DNA of 64,000 bases. Source: Amborella trichopoda (lineage: Eukaryota; Streptophyta; Magnoliopsida; Amborellales; Amborellaceae). This document shows positions 22,909-34,340 of this stretch, piece after piece (position 1 is the first letter of the stretch; each line of letters begins with the position of its first letter). The position numbers were made by a program, and so were the translations under genes. The stretch covers positions 1,146,663-1,210,662 of the forward strand of contig NW_006495933.1 of NCBI RefSeq assembly GCF_000471905.2, given 5' to 3'. The notes under the pieces are model-generated. The model ran no database searches. It was not told where the DNA came from and saw only the letters and a program-made list of their open reading frames with translations.

Positions 22909-23869
22909 CTTGGCAAAAGCACACCCCAGCGCCGTCTGGGAAAAACACACTCCCGAGCCGTCTGTGCAATCTTCTGCCCATCACGGATTGCAACTTAATC
23001 CTTTTCCAGCACTGCCGTCGCTACCTCTGCTGCTGTCCTCGCCTCTCCTCAACAGCAGTGCAATGAGCCACACTACCTTCTCCCTGTACTCTATCTACCA
23101 GCCAATCTTTCTCTCTTCCTTTGCCACTTTCTTTCCCTCTAATTCCTTGCACCCATCTCTTTCCATTTTCTCTCAACCCTATCTTCCCTTCCCCTCTCTC
23201 TCCCCTGACCTTTGCTTTCTGGTTGTCTTTCTCTCACTACGCACTCTCATCTCTCTCTACCTCTCACCTCCAGCTTTCTTTCTTTTTTGTTTATTTTGCT
23301 TTCATTCTATTTCTCCTGACCTCTCATCTCCAGCTTACACTCATCCTTTCAGCTAAGGTTCTCTCTCTTTTCAGTGGCCATCTAGCACCTAATCCTCTGG
23401 TACCCCACTACCTATCACAGCCGTTCACCTTCTCCCACCCTGCTGCAACCTGTCGCAGCCCCGTCTCTCTCGATCACCTGTTGCGACCACAACAGTCACC
23501 TCTGCCTTCCCCATTCTCTTTCTTGGCAGCCTGCACGCGCACAACCACCACACTTCTTCGCCTTTCTCTGCCACCTTGTCCCTCGCCTCTCTCTCCCATC
23601 CTCTGCAATTTCCATTCCTCATCGTTGTTGTCACCAATTTTCCCCAACTGTTCCCTCTCATCTGCCATCTCTTCACCAACTTCCGCCACCCCATCTCGCC
23701 ACATTCTCCACTTCTTCTCAGTTGTTCACAGCCAATCAGTGCCTTTTTTTTCTCACCTCCTGGAATTTTCCCACCGATTCGTCGCCTTCTTCGTGCTTCC
23801 TCCTTTTCCTCATGTTTTCTTTACATCTTCCGCTTTCTCACTCTAAAAACCCGCAAATATACAAACCTT

Positions 23870-25060
23870 TTCCGGTTTTTCATTCTTTAGTTCTACTTTT
23901 TTTTTGTTGTTTGTCGTTTTCCTTCGTCAACCCATTTCACTCAAACCGTCTTTCTCCCTCTCAACCAAACCACTATTATTATTATTATTTTTTTATACGT
24001 TACCTCCTTTTCTTCTGTCTAAGCCCAACACCCAATTCTCTCTTTCTCTCTCATCTAAATAATCCACTAACCCAATACCCCAACTCTCTCTTCAGCAAAT
24101 CGTAATTTTTTATTACTAAATGTTACTCTCTTTCTCTCTCTTAAACCAAGGCATTATTCCTTTTTTTAATAGGTTACTCCCTTATTATAAAAGAACCCAC
24201 TATTCAACGCCTTCTCCCCGTCTTCCACATGTCAAGCACCCCTTCTCTTCATTTTATCTTTTTCCATGTGTCAAGTTGTACATCTCTCTCTTAACAAACT
24301 TAGCCTTATTTTCTTAAAACATTATCTCTTTCTCCTAACTAATTCGTTTATCCTATTTTATTGAAATATTCTCTCTCTTAACCAAATTACTTTTATTATT
24401 ATTTATTGTTCTAATACTTTACCTTCTCTCATAAAGTCCAACAAAACGCTTGCCCTCTCTTACCAACTTTTCACTTTTTTTTATAATCGCATTTATTCTA
24501 TTATATTTTACTTTAATTTACTTTATGCCATTTTCTTTTATGCCATTTATTTTATCTTATATTCCTTTATCTTATTTTATTTACTTCATTTATTTTTTTA
24601 TTTAGTTATTTATTTTAATTTATCGTTATTTTTTATTTTATTTACCTCAATTATTTAATTTTATTTAACTTAATTTCACTTCATTTTATTTACCTCTTTT
24701 ATCTTATATTCATTTACCTTATTCTATTTACTCCACTAATTTTATTTTAATTTAGTTTATTTAACTTATTTATTTCTCTTATTTTTCTCACCTCATTCAT
24801 TTTATTTCATTTTCCTTTATTCCATTTTATTTTATTCCACTTATTTTATACTATTATCCCGTACTATATTTTTATTTATTTATTTTGTTTTAATTATTTC
24901 ATCTTATTTTATTTTCTTCCATCCCTTTTATTTTATTTTACTTCATTTTATATATTTCACTTCACTTCAATCCATTTTAATCCTAAATCTATTTTCTAAT
25001 TTTATTTTAATTTTACTTTTATTTTAATTCATCTCTCTCATTTTTATTTCACCCTATAAC
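23870..25060. repeat. T-rich TTTTA-type domain of inner 5' LTR
   Basis: About 1.2 kb of interspersed TTTATTTTATTTACTT-like words, almost lacking G. A closely similar domain lies at 31370-32565 in the 3' LTR. No coding potential. Confidence 0.85.
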
Positions 25061-25412
25061 AAGGTGGGGACCTTATCCCACTTGTCGGTACTTCTAATAT
25101 GTGCGTGTGTGTTTGCAAGAAAGAAGAAACAGGTCAAGGGAGGCGATTCCAAACCGGCCATAGGCCGGGGGGCTTTCGAAAGCGATCTAAGAGGGCGTCC
25201 ACGCGAGCTAGCCCGAGTGTGTCACGGACCCACACGAGGTAAGTCCCGCCTCGCGACCCTAATTCCTCTCTCACCGGTTGGTAATACCTGCCTTTGTTCT
25301 TGAGCAAGGTTCCCAAGAGAGCGATCTCAAATCCCGGGTTCCCTTGAAACCCGAGATATGTGCCGCCAGGTCACCTAGATCTGTAGGGCGAGATCGAGAC
25401 ACCTAACCAGCT

Positions 25413-25430
25413 TGGCGACTCCACTGGGGA
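25413..25430 (+). other. Primer-binding site, tRNA-Arg type
   Basis: TGGCGACTCCACTGGGGA, complementary to the tRNA-Arg 3' end at 17 of 18 positions (known target sequence TGGCGACTCCGCTGGGGA). Three bases after the 5' LTR end. Confidence 0.9.
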
Positions 25431-26080
25431 CACGCTTCCCCCATTGTTGGATCGTTCTTGTTTGACCTTCCTTTCTTTTTATTCCTGCTCACTATACACA
25501 CACCTATTTTTGGGGTTGCTTAACCCCTTCATCCGAGTTGGGAGTTTCCTGATCCCCGCACTCGTGAGTCTTCATTAGGAACAAGTTTCGCGAACCTCCT
25601 TCGCGACCTTTCTCCTGAGCATCGACCCTGTGCCGCGCTTCCAGGTCATCACCTGGAAAGAGGCGAGGATGGACAACCAAGTCCCTCACTCCCTACCTCC
25701 TTGCATTGGCGGACCCTCCGCCAACGCACCCTGCATTGGGGGCACACATGCCACCACACACAGCACGCACCCTGCTACCGACAACTCACTTGCCGGTCCT
25801 ATTGCTTGAGGCAGCCCGGAAGCCACCCCTCCCTCTCCCATGACTGACAGTTCATCTCTCGTTGTTCCTATGGGTCTCCGCGAGGCTACCCCCCATTCTT
25901 TATCACTTCGAGCCCCTGTAATAGGATGCTTGACACCACGAGGAGGTGGCTCTGAAGCCACCACCTCACACACTCACCAAAGCTAGTGGACCATCCATTC
26001 TAAATACACCTCGGGGCAACCCTCAGGCTACCTATAGACACGATCAAGGTTCCAGTCTTCTTGGACATACCCCAGGGAGT
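25431..26080 (+). mobile_element. Untranslated leader of inner element
   Basis: GC-richer non-coding DNA after the PBS. The stretch around CACACACAGCACGCACCCTG and CACTTGCCGGTCC (about 25735-25810) is clearly related, inverted, to 45535-45640 in the leader of element C. This shows the two elements share a 5' leader as well as LTRs. Confidence 0.65.
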
Positions 26081-26254
26081 CAAGCTTGCCCCCCTAATCC
26101 CTAGTGAAGTCTGCTTTCGTTCGCCATCCCTCGTTGGGCCACCATCTCCATCTGAGGCCTCTGCTTGTGTATGGCCTTAACCACTCTATCCCCAAGGAGT
26201 TGGATTGCCATCCATAGACCTATTCCCCATGGAGCTTCACCTAAATGGCAACCC

Positions 26255-26480
26255 ACATACTGGCCTAGATGCATGACCCTAAACTGCATGGTCCAAACTA
26301 TATGACCTTAAACAGTAGCAGAGGTCTAGTTGTACGACCATAAACTGCATGGTCTTAGGTGCATGACTTTAAACTGCATAGCCACAGTCCAAGCTATATG
26401 ACCTTAAAACTATAGTGCATGTCCTGGCCGCATGATGTTAAAAGGCGTCGGACAGGTCCTAGAGGCATGACTTTAAACAC
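26255..26480. repeat. Degenerate 35-bp satellite units
   Basis: About six imperfect units around GCATGACCTTAAACTGCATGG, the complement of the large array at 37590-38870 in element C. Confidence 0.65.
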
Positions 26481-26880
26481 GCCCCCACCAAAAAAAAAAA
26501 AAAAAGAGAAAAGAATAACAGGCACGGTTTATACCTGAACAAGGGAACGCCATGAGTAAAAATAACGGACGGGCATGGTCACAAAACCATGAGTAAGAGA
26601 GTTCTATAAATAAAAAAACCGAGAACGGTGAAAACCCAAAAGGGCACCGTGAGTAAAAGGGAAAGATTATGGGTGGACATGGCTATAAGGTCATAGGTCA
26701 AAGAGCCCCAAATAAAAGGAGGTTGCTGAAAACCTTCTCTATGGCACAACTTCCCAAGCCCAAGTGAAAATCTGCAAAGGGTACTCGAACTAATAAAATC
26801 AGGTTCATGCAACATTCGTCTTCACAAGGGGCTTCAGCCGACACTCCTTTCATCATTTAGAGATCCAACGGGGTGCAAAA

Positions 26881-27272
26881 GTTAAAATCTTCCCACCAGG
26901 TCATTCACGACCAATCCAGGCACAACAAACCTGGTGAGGCAGCAAAAAATCATCAAGATGTCTAGCGGGGTGCAGATGTTAAAATCTTCCCCCCTGGTCA
27001 TTCACAACCAATCCAGACACAACAAACTTGGTGAGGCTGCAAAAAATCATCAAGATGTTCAACGCGTTGCAGACATTAAAATCTTCCCGCAAGGTCATTC
27101 ACGGCCAATTCAAGCATAACAAACCTGGTGAGGCTACAAAAAATCATCAAGACGTTCAACGGGGTGCAGACGTTAAAATCTCCTTGTCAGGTCATTCACA
27201 GCCAATCCATGCACGACAACCTGGTGAGGCTGCAAAAAAATCATTAAGACGTCTAATAGGGTGTAGATGTTG
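26881..27272. repeat. 97-bp tandem repeat, 4 copies
   Basis: Units start at 26881, 26978, 27075 and 27172 with GTTAAAATCTTCCC-like sequence and contain GGTCATTCACGACCAATCCA. The period is exactly 97 bases. The outer element at 16640-16700 has no such array. Confidence 0.9.
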
Positions 27273-27289
27273 AAATCATCCCTCAACAT

Positions 27290-27895
27290 CCTTCTTCAGT
27301 CTTGGGTGGACACGTAGCCCAGTCGACATCCTTCTTTGTTGCTTGGTGACGGTTGCCCAATCATCATTCCTTCTTCAAAGGCTGGGTGACAATGTAGCCC
27401 AGTCATTATCCCTTCTTCAAAGTTGAGTGACAATGTAGCCCAGTCATCATTCCTTCTTCAAGGCTAGGTGATAACGTAGCTCAGTCATTATCCCTTCTTC
27501 AAGGCTGGGTGACAAAGTAGCCCAGTCATCATCCCTTCTTCAAGGCTTGGTGACAACGTAACCCAGTCGTCATTCCTTCTTTGAGGACCATCCCTTCTTC
27601 AAGGCAGGGTGACAATGTAGCCCAGTCATTATCCCTTCTTCAAGGACCATCCCTTCTTCAAGGCTACCCAGTCATTATTCCTTCTTCAAGGACCATCCCT
27701 TGTTCAAGGATGGGTGACAACATAGCCCAATCATTATCCTTTCTTCAAGGACCATCCTTTCTTCAAGGCTGGGTGACAACGAAGCCCAGTCACTATCTCT
27801 TCTTCAAGGACCATCCCTTCTTCAAGGCTGGGTAACAACTGAGCCCAGTCATTATACCTTCTTTAAGGCTAGGTGACAATGTAGCCCAGTCATTA
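27290..27895. repeat. 41-bp minisatellite, about 14 copies
   Basis: Units of CCCTTCTTCAAGGCTGGGTG followed by ACAATGTAGCCCAGTCATTAT. Some units are shortened to CTTCTTCAAGGACCATC. The outer element carries only three or four equivalents (16690-16870). Confidence 0.9.
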
Positions 27896-29506
27896 TCACA
27901 AGGCTGTCATAGGTATCATCTGACAGGGTGAGGACTTAAAGTACTAATCCCTCCCAATCACAAACAAGGCCATCACAGGTACCATCCGACAAGGTGAAGA
28001 CTTAAAATAATAATCCCTTCAAAATAGTCCACGTGAGGGTGAGAACATTGATAGGATCCCTCAAAAGTTTCTTCTCACTCTAAAGTCTTCATGGATGGAC
28101 CTGTACATTGCATCCAAACATCTAAGCATTCTAGTTGCAGCATTGCGTGAATCTCCTCGGGGTTCACGTGGTCTTGTGGGTAGGAAGAAAAAAGAAAGAA
28201 AGCCGAAGGAAATTTTTTGAATATTGTCCTTTTCACTTCTCTTGAAGCACAACATTCGGCAAGGCAAGCTGTTTGAACACATTTTTCAGCACCTTGGTCA
28301 CTGATGCAGAATAAAGAGGAAGCCGGTCAATAAAGCCTACATAACAGTGAAAACTTCGACTCAAAATGGCCCCAAAATTTTTCAAGATCTTCATTGGAAC
28401 CCCAAACGGTTACCTGCCAAGTTTCATCACGATCAAACATGTCTGAGACAGTGAACATAAAGAAACATTTCAAAAAAATTGCCTTTAGCACCCTGAAACA
28501 GACCCGTATAACATGAACTGCAGTTTTGGTGTGTAAAATCACTGCGGGACGGCCACCATTGGATCCGGCATGGTTGAAAACCATTATGGGCCAAGTTTTG
28601 GCTTAATCAAACACTGCAGGACAAAGTTATAAGTAAAACAATGAAATAGGATGAGCCGCACACTATTCCGTGCCGCTACCCTGCACTAAAACACCATTAA
28701 AGGTGGTTGTTTTCATAGTCATGAGCAATAAATATTAAGGCTCATATCTCACTCGTTCTAAGTTTGATCACGCTCAAATTTTGTGAGCGTGTTCATCTCA
28801 TCGAGACAAGCGTTTCGATATGTGGTATGCCTCGAGACGACGTCCGGGCAAGGAAAAAAGCTAGAGAGAAGTTGTCAGCCTGTGAAGAAGTTGCAGAAAA
28901 TTCAGCAGCGACACGGCTCACTTGAGTGGTCAAATCATGGTGCTCGCACAACGGATCATGTAAGACTATAATTGGTCTGAAACCCGTATATGATGGACGG
29001 TCAGATTTCATGCACGAAATCGACGAAGTGACTGAAATTCCGATGTCGGATTTCAAGATTCTGGCCAAAACCGAAAAGTTACGAAATCTTCGTCCGAGCT
29101 CCAAATCGCGTCTCGTTTGTTGCCACGCGATTGTGACGATATTCTTAGTGCACTATGATGAAAAAATCAAGAAAAGACATCAAGGAACAAGCGCACTATC
29201 GATTCGAAGTTTTCAAGATTCATCAAAAGTTCAAGTCTCATGATCGTGGCATAAAAATCCAATCAATGACTCGAAATTAGTATAAAATTGATCGTCATGG
29301 CGAGTCCTACAAGAAAACGATCATCTTTCGATCAAACGGGCATCAAAGCAACCTCGGATCAGTCATGGAAGATCACACAAGTTCTAACGTAGTAGCAAGG
29401 ACTGTTTTGAAATTTCATGAATTGTTAAGCAGGGGCAAAACAATCATTGTGCACTATATTTTTTTAATTTTCTTTATATCAATTAAATTATCAATTTAGG
29501 TAGTTT

Positions 29507-29546
29507 TTGGGCATCCACCCATATTTGGGCCCAATTCTATATAAAC
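29507..29546 (+). promoter_or_regulatory. LTR promoter block and TATA box, inner 3' LTR
   Basis: TTGGGCATCCACCCATATTT, GGGCCCAATT and CTATATAAAC in the same spacing as the 5' LTR copy. Confidence 0.75.
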
Positions 29547-31369
29547 ATGTTAAACCTAATTTTAATAGGGTTTCGATCATTCAATAAAATTTCAATTTGT
29601 AGTTTAAATTAGTGGGTACGTCTTAGAGAGAGAGAGGAGAGAGAAGAAAAGAGACGGTACCTCTCGATAAGGTGATTTTCTCTCTCTTCTTTTTTTCTCT
29701 CTCATCTCTCTTATCTCTCTCTTCTCTTTCTCTCTCTCTTCCTTCTCATGATTGAGATTATGGTTCGAGCTCCTCCCAAGCGATGGGTCCCGTAGTCCGT
29801 GCAAGTGGTAGGGTCAGCCATCACCTCTGTCTTCCTCATCTCTATCTCTGTTTCTCTGTCCTCCTCTTTTCTCTCTCATCTCTATCTCTCTTTTTCTCTC
29901 TTCTTTGTATCTCTCCTTCTCTTTTCTCTTTTCTCTCTTCTCTTTCTCTCTTTCTTCTTTTCTCTCACTTTTTTTCTCTCCTCTCTCTTTCTCTTTCCTT
30001 TTTCAGAGACAGCATAACCATATCACCATCTTAGTTTTTCTCATTCTCTTCTTTTCTCTTCCCTTGTGGTCTCGCATAACCACAACCCTCATCTTCTCTC
30101 ATCCTTGTGGTCCCTCACGACCACAACTTTCTCCTCTCCTTCTTGTGGTCTAGAAAGACTACAATTTCCCTCTTTTCTCATTCTTTTATCTCCTGCAAGT
30201 CCACTAGCGCTATATGCACCTATGAGTCTACCTTCTCTATCTTTTCCTAGTGGTCCCTCATACCTATCTCTTTTTTCCTTCTTTTTATGTCATCCTTCGT
30301 ATTAGGCCTCTTAATGTACCTTCGTGCTCCTTCTTTCCCTCTCATATTCCGTGATCCCACGCGACCTCCACTTCCAAAAAAAAAAACCCTTCAACTCAGC
30401 ACCGTCTGGGAAAAATAACCCTAAGGCTGTCTGGGAAAAACACACTCCAGCGCCGTTTGTGCAATCTTCTAACCATCACCGATTGCTACTTAATCCTTTT
30501 CCACCACTGCCGTGTCTACCTCTGTTGCTGTCCTCGCCTCTCCTCAACAGCTCTAACTAGCCACACTACCTTCTCCCTGTCCTCTGTCCACCAGCCAATC
30601 TTTCTCTCTTCCTTCGCCACTTTCTTTTCCTCTAATTCCTTGCACCCATCTATTTCCATCTTCTCTCAACCCTTGCTTCTCTTCCTCTCTCTCTCCCTTG
30701 TCCTTTGCTTTCTGGTTGTCTTTCTCTCACTACATACTCTAATCTCACTCTCCCTCTCATCTCCATCTTTCGTTTTTTTTTTTTTTGCTCTCATTCTATT
30801 TCTCCTGGTCTCTCATCGCCAGCTTACACTCTTCCTTTCAGTTAAGGTTCTCTCTCTTCTCAGTGGCCTTCTAGCACCTAATCCTCTGCTACTCCACCAC
30901 CTATCACAGCCGTTCACCTTCTTCCACCCTTCTGCAACCTCTCGCAGCACCGTCTCTCTTGATCACCTGTTGCGACCACAACAGTCACCTCCGCCTTCTC
31001 CATTCCCTTCCTTCGCAGCCTGCTCCCGTACAACCACCACACTTCTCCGCCTTTCTGTGTCACCTTGTCCCTCGCCTCTCTTTTCCATCCTCTGCAATTT
31101 CCATTCCTCATCGTTGCTGCCACCAATTTTCCCCAACTGTTCCCTCTCATCCGCCATCTCTGTTCCAACCTCCGTCACCCCATCTCGCCACACTCTCCTC
31201 TTCTTCTCAGTTGTTCGCAGCCAGTCACTGACTTTTTTTCCTCACCTCCTGCAATTTTCCCACCCATTCGTCGCCTTCTTCGTGCTTCCTCCTTTTCCTC
31301 ATGTTTTCCACCCTTCGCCATCTTCCGTTTTCTCACTCTAAAAACCCACAAATAAACCGTCCTTTTCCC

Positions 31370-32565
31370 CGGTTCTCTTTTTCATTCTTTAGTTCTACTT
31401 TTTATTGTTGTATGTCGTTTTCCTTCGTCAAACCATTTCATTCAAACCCTCTTTCTCTCTCTCCACCAAACCACTATTATTATTATTATTATTTTATACG
31501 TTACCTCATTTTTCTTCTTTCCAAGCCCAACACCCAATCTCTCTTTCTCTCTCATCTAAAATAATCCACTTACCCAATACCCCAACTCTCTCTTCAACAA
31601 ATCGTATTTTTTTTATTACTATATGTTACTCTCTTTCTCTCGCTTAAACCAAAGCATTATTCCTTTTTTTTAATAGGGTACTCCCTTTTTATAAAAGAAC
31701 CCAATATTCAACCCTTTTTTCCCGAATCCACATGTCAAGCACCCCTTCTCTTACTTCACTTTACCTTCTTCCATGTGTCAAGTTCTATATCTCTCTTAAG
31801 TAACTTTTATCTTATTTTATTAAAACATTCTCCTCCAAACTAATTCGTTTGTCCTATTTTATTGAAACATTCTATCTCTTAACTAAAGAACTTTTATTAT
31901 TATTATTATTATTACTATTATTCTCGTACTTTATCTTCTCTCATAAAGTCCAACAAAAAGCTTACCCTCTCTTACCAAGTTTCCGTTTTTTTTATTATCT
32001 CACTTATTATATTTTATTTTACTTTAATTTACTTTATGCCATTTTCTTTTATGCCATTTATTTTATCTTATATTCCTTTATCTTATTTTATTTACTTCAT
32101 TCATTTATTTTACTTTTTTAGTTATTTATTTTAATTTTTCTTGATTTTCCTTTTTTTATTTTATTTTACTTAATTTCACTTCATTTTATTTACCTCTTTT
32201 ATCTTATATTCATTTACCTTTTTCTATTTACTCAACTAATTTTATTTTAATTTATTTTATTTACCTTATTTATTTTATCTTATTGTTCTCACCTCATTCA
32301 TTTTATTTCATTTTCTTTATTCTATTTTATTTTATTCCACTTATTTTATCCTATTATCCCCTACTCTATTTTTATTCACTTATTTTGTTTTAATTATCTC
32401 ATCTTATTTTATTTTCTTCCATCCCTTTTACTTTATTTTACTTCATTTTATTTATTTCACTTCACTTCATTCCATTTTAATCCTAATTCCATTTTCTAAT
32501 TATGTTTTATTCTTACTTTTATTTTAATTCATCTCTCTTATTTTTATTTCATCCTGTAACAAGGT
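31370..32565. repeat. T-rich TTTTA-type domain of inner 3' LTR
   Basis: Counterpart of 23870-25060, with long identical stretches and small length changes at ATT and T runs. Confidence 0.85.
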
Positions 32566-32909
32566 GGGGGACCTTGTCCCACTTGTCGGTACTTCGAATA
32601 TGTGTGTGTGTGTTTACAGGGAAGAAGAAACAAGTCAAAGGAGGTGATTCCAGACCAACCATAGGCCAGGGGGCTTTCCAACATGATCTAAGAGGGTGCC
32701 CACGCGAGCCAGTCCGAGCGTGTTACGGACCCACGCGAGGTAAGTCCCGCCTCACGACCTTAATTCCTCTCTCACCGGTTGGTAATACCTACCCTTGTTC
32801 TTGAGCAAGGCTCCCGAGAGAGCGATCTCAAATCCCGGGTTCCCTGAAACCTAAGATACATGCCGCTAGATCACCTAGATCTAGCGGGGAAGATTGAGGC
32901 ACCTAACCA

Positions 32910-32914
32910 CCACT
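32910..32914. repeat. Target-site duplication, right copy (inner element)
   Basis: CCACT following the CA that closes the inner element; pairs with CCATT at 20591-20595. Confidence 0.6.
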
Positions 32915-33405
32915 GTGTCAAGCTAGCCCTCCAGTCAAATTTTTCTTTCTTCTCTTCTCTTTCCTCTATTCTATTCCTTTTTTCTCCACCCTAATCTCTA
33001 TCTTTTTATTCTTCCTTTTCTTGAATGTGTACATTTGTGCTCATTCGCCTAAAGACAAGGTGGGGTCCCTTGGCCCACTTGTCTTGTAAATTAACCATGT
33101 GTGTGTGATCGTAGAAAAATGAGAGTACAGGTCCAGGGAGGTAATTTCAAACCAGTTGAAGGACTGGGGTGCTTTCCGTCGTGATCTAAGAGGGCGCTCA
33201 CATGAGTCAGCTTGAGTGAGTCACATACCCAAGTGAGGTGTGTCCTGCCTCACACAAAATTCCTCTCTCACTGGTTGGTGTACCTGTCCTTGTTTCTTAA
33301 CAAGGTTCCCAAGAGAGCGGTCTCAGATCTCGAGTTCTCTTTGAAACCCGAGACACGTGTCATTAAGTCATTCAGACCTGGGGGCGAGGTCGAGGCATCT
33401 AACCA
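32910..33405 (+). mobile_element. 3' LTR of outer Tat-derived element, right portion
   Basis: Resumes the outer LTR after the inner insertion. The last 350 bases parallel 25060-25409 and 32565-32909: GACAAGGTGGGG.., GTGATCTAAGAGGGCG, CTCTCTCACTGGTTGGT and the terminus GCATCTAACCA. No tRNA-Arg PBS follows; instead Tekay-like LTR sequence resumes at about 33411. This marks the right end of the outer element, with CGCGG (33406-33410) as its possible target duplication. Confidence 0.8.
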
Positions 33406-33410
33406 CGCGG

Positions 33411-33469
33411 TCTCACACCCTATCATCCTCCGACGTGTGCGGCAAGGGGTAGGGGGTGGGGTTGTGACA
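33411..33469 (+). mobile_element. 3' end of a Tekay-like LTR (copy B)
   Basis: CCCTATCATCCTCCGACGTG through GGGGTTGTGACA matches the ends of the LTRs closing at 11206, 49844 and 54384. The outer Tat-derived element appears to have inserted about 60 bases before this LTR's end. The left remainder of the LTR is not recognised in the window. Confidence 0.75.
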
Positions 33470-33474
33470 GTTTA

Positions 33475-33486
33475 TGGTATCATAAC
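33475..33486 (+). other. Primer-binding site, tRNA-Met type (copy B)
   Basis: TGGTATCATAAC, a diverged form of TGGTATCAGAGC, five bases after the LTR end. Confidence 0.75.
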
Positions 33487-33730
33487 AGTCAGGATAAGAT
33501 TCTTGGCCTAGAGAGTCTTAGAAGTGTCCTTAGGGTGGTTTTTAGATAGGCTAGTAACTGGGTGTTCCTGTTTTAGGTTAAGATGCGGTGGACTCGTGCC
33601 AACAATTCGAGCTCGAGTAATGGAATACGGAGCCTTTCGGGGAATTCTTTAGGACACTTGGAGCCATCACTGAAGTTATGAAGGATTTTATGCCGGCCCC
33701 GGCTGCCCTTGCCCTAGACCAGACCACACC
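33487..33730 (+). mobile_element. Leader and gag start of Tekay-like element B
   Basis: Colinear with 11223-11460 of element A: shared phrases include GGGGAATTCTTTAGGACACT versus GGTGAATTCTATAGGACTCT. Similarity stops near 33730, where a minus-strand Tat-family LTR begins. Only this fragment of element B is present. Confidence 0.65.
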
Positions 33731-34079
33731 AGGTCGACATGACTGTCCCAATCTGGTGTGGTAGCAAGATGGGCATGATACTTGGGACCAGCAAGACGGT
33801 AATATTGCTTGACAGCTAGATCATTATGGCAACACTAGACTGAGTCCACCCTCGGTCAAGTGAGAAGAGAATGAAGAAAATGCATGAGATAGTGAAGAGA
33901 TGGGATCCCGAGGGTGTTAGGCGTCACCACCCATAACCGTGGAGTTGCAGTGTCACGGCCCTTGGACGGTGCTAGACACTATCGCTTATGGCTAGGGGGC
34001 GAGTAGTGAACTATGGGCGGCCCTAGGCATTGCTGTTGGGGATACACAAGAAGGCAGCACACCCCTACGCGAGCGACAT

Positions 34080-34340
34080 TAACCTCTTGTGAAGCGCATG
34101 ACGATAGCCATTCGCGAGGCGCACGAGGACAGTTCTTGCCAAGGCACATGATGATAAGCTTGGGATGTAAGAAGAACCTATGCACGGCGATAGGCACTGA
34201 GCGCATGAAGAAGGCTTGCAGAAGGTGATAGACACCGAGCACGCGAAGTAAACTCACAGACGACGATAGGTACTGAGCGCGTGAAGGAAGCTCGCGGATG
34301 GCGATAGGTGTTGCCGCGACCTCTCAAGGGCGACGATAGG
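34080..34340. repeat. 36-38-bp minisatellite
   Basis: Units containing GCGATAGGCACTGAGCGCGTGAAG; matched by a similar array at 49870-50160 in the partner LTR. Confidence 0.65.

Larger units (their letters stand above)
20596..25409 (+). mobile_element. 5' LTR of inner element (4.8 kb)
   Basis: Starts TGTTGGAAGACATTTTTCAG and ends ACACCTAACCA, three bases before the PBS. Parts in order: U3 with family-conserved blocks (20596-21890), promoter block and TATA (21870-21910), CT-rich domain (22040-22405), a C-rich non-coding stretch including the 34-bp array (22700-23870), a T-rich domain of TTTTATTTTA-like units (23870-25060), and a GC-richer terminal 350 bases conserved in all relatives. The long Ser/Leu-rich open frames are compositional artefacts. 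Confidence 0.85.
26081..28269 (+). mobile_element. Internal 3' region of inner element
   Basis: Joined directly to the leader with no gag or pol between. Colinear with 15940-17195 of the outer element. It contains degenerate 35-bp units (26255-26480), the GAAAACC/CATGAGTAAAA spacer (26510-26820), a 97-bp array, a 41-bp array, and a final stretch with GAAGAAAAAAGAAAGAAAGC before the 3' LTR at 28270. Confidence 0.7.
20596..32909 (+). mobile_element. Inner Tat-derived LARD-like element (no gag or pol)
   Basis: A 12.3 kb non-autonomous retroelement with a 5' LTR at 20596-25409, a tRNA-Arg PBS, 2.86 kb of non-coding internal DNA and a 3' LTR at 28270-32909. Termini are TGTTGGAAGACA and CTAACCA. 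It is nested in the LTR of an older relative and flanked by a near-matching 5-base duplication. No recognisable gag, protease, RT or integrase lies inside. Giant LTRs with a short non-coding core resemble the LARD class known from Triticeae. Mobilisation would have required proteins from a related autonomous element. Structurally it looks whole end to end; it is old, since its LTRs have diverged visibly. Confidence 0.85.
28270..32909 (+). mobile_element. 3' LTR of inner element (4.6 kb)
   Basis: Starts TGTTTGAACACATTTTTCAG and ends CACCTAACCA. The same parts occur in the same order as in the 5' LTR, including a TATA box at 29537-29546, a CT tract at 29650-30010 and a T-rich domain at 31370-32565. 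By eye, the first 300 bases agree with the 5' LTR at roughly four of five positions, whereas the 30540-32560 part agrees much better. Confidence 0.85.

Noticed and set aside
23425-23704. Minus-strand Arg/Glu/Gly-rich frames, repeated at 30914-31193
   Set aside because: Antisense of the pyrimidine-rich LTR strand. Recurrence is explained by the LTR pair.
22158-24105. Long Ser/Pro/Leu-rich open frames repeated at 29783-31647
   Set aside because: They are duplicated only because they lie in the two LTRs of the inner element, on a C/T-rich strand. There is no conserved domain, and differences between copies do not favour coding.
25413-25430. PBS region considered as part of a tRNA-Arg gene
   Set aside because: Only the 18 bases complementary to the tRNA 3' end are present; no cloverleaf arms or internal promoter boxes flank it.
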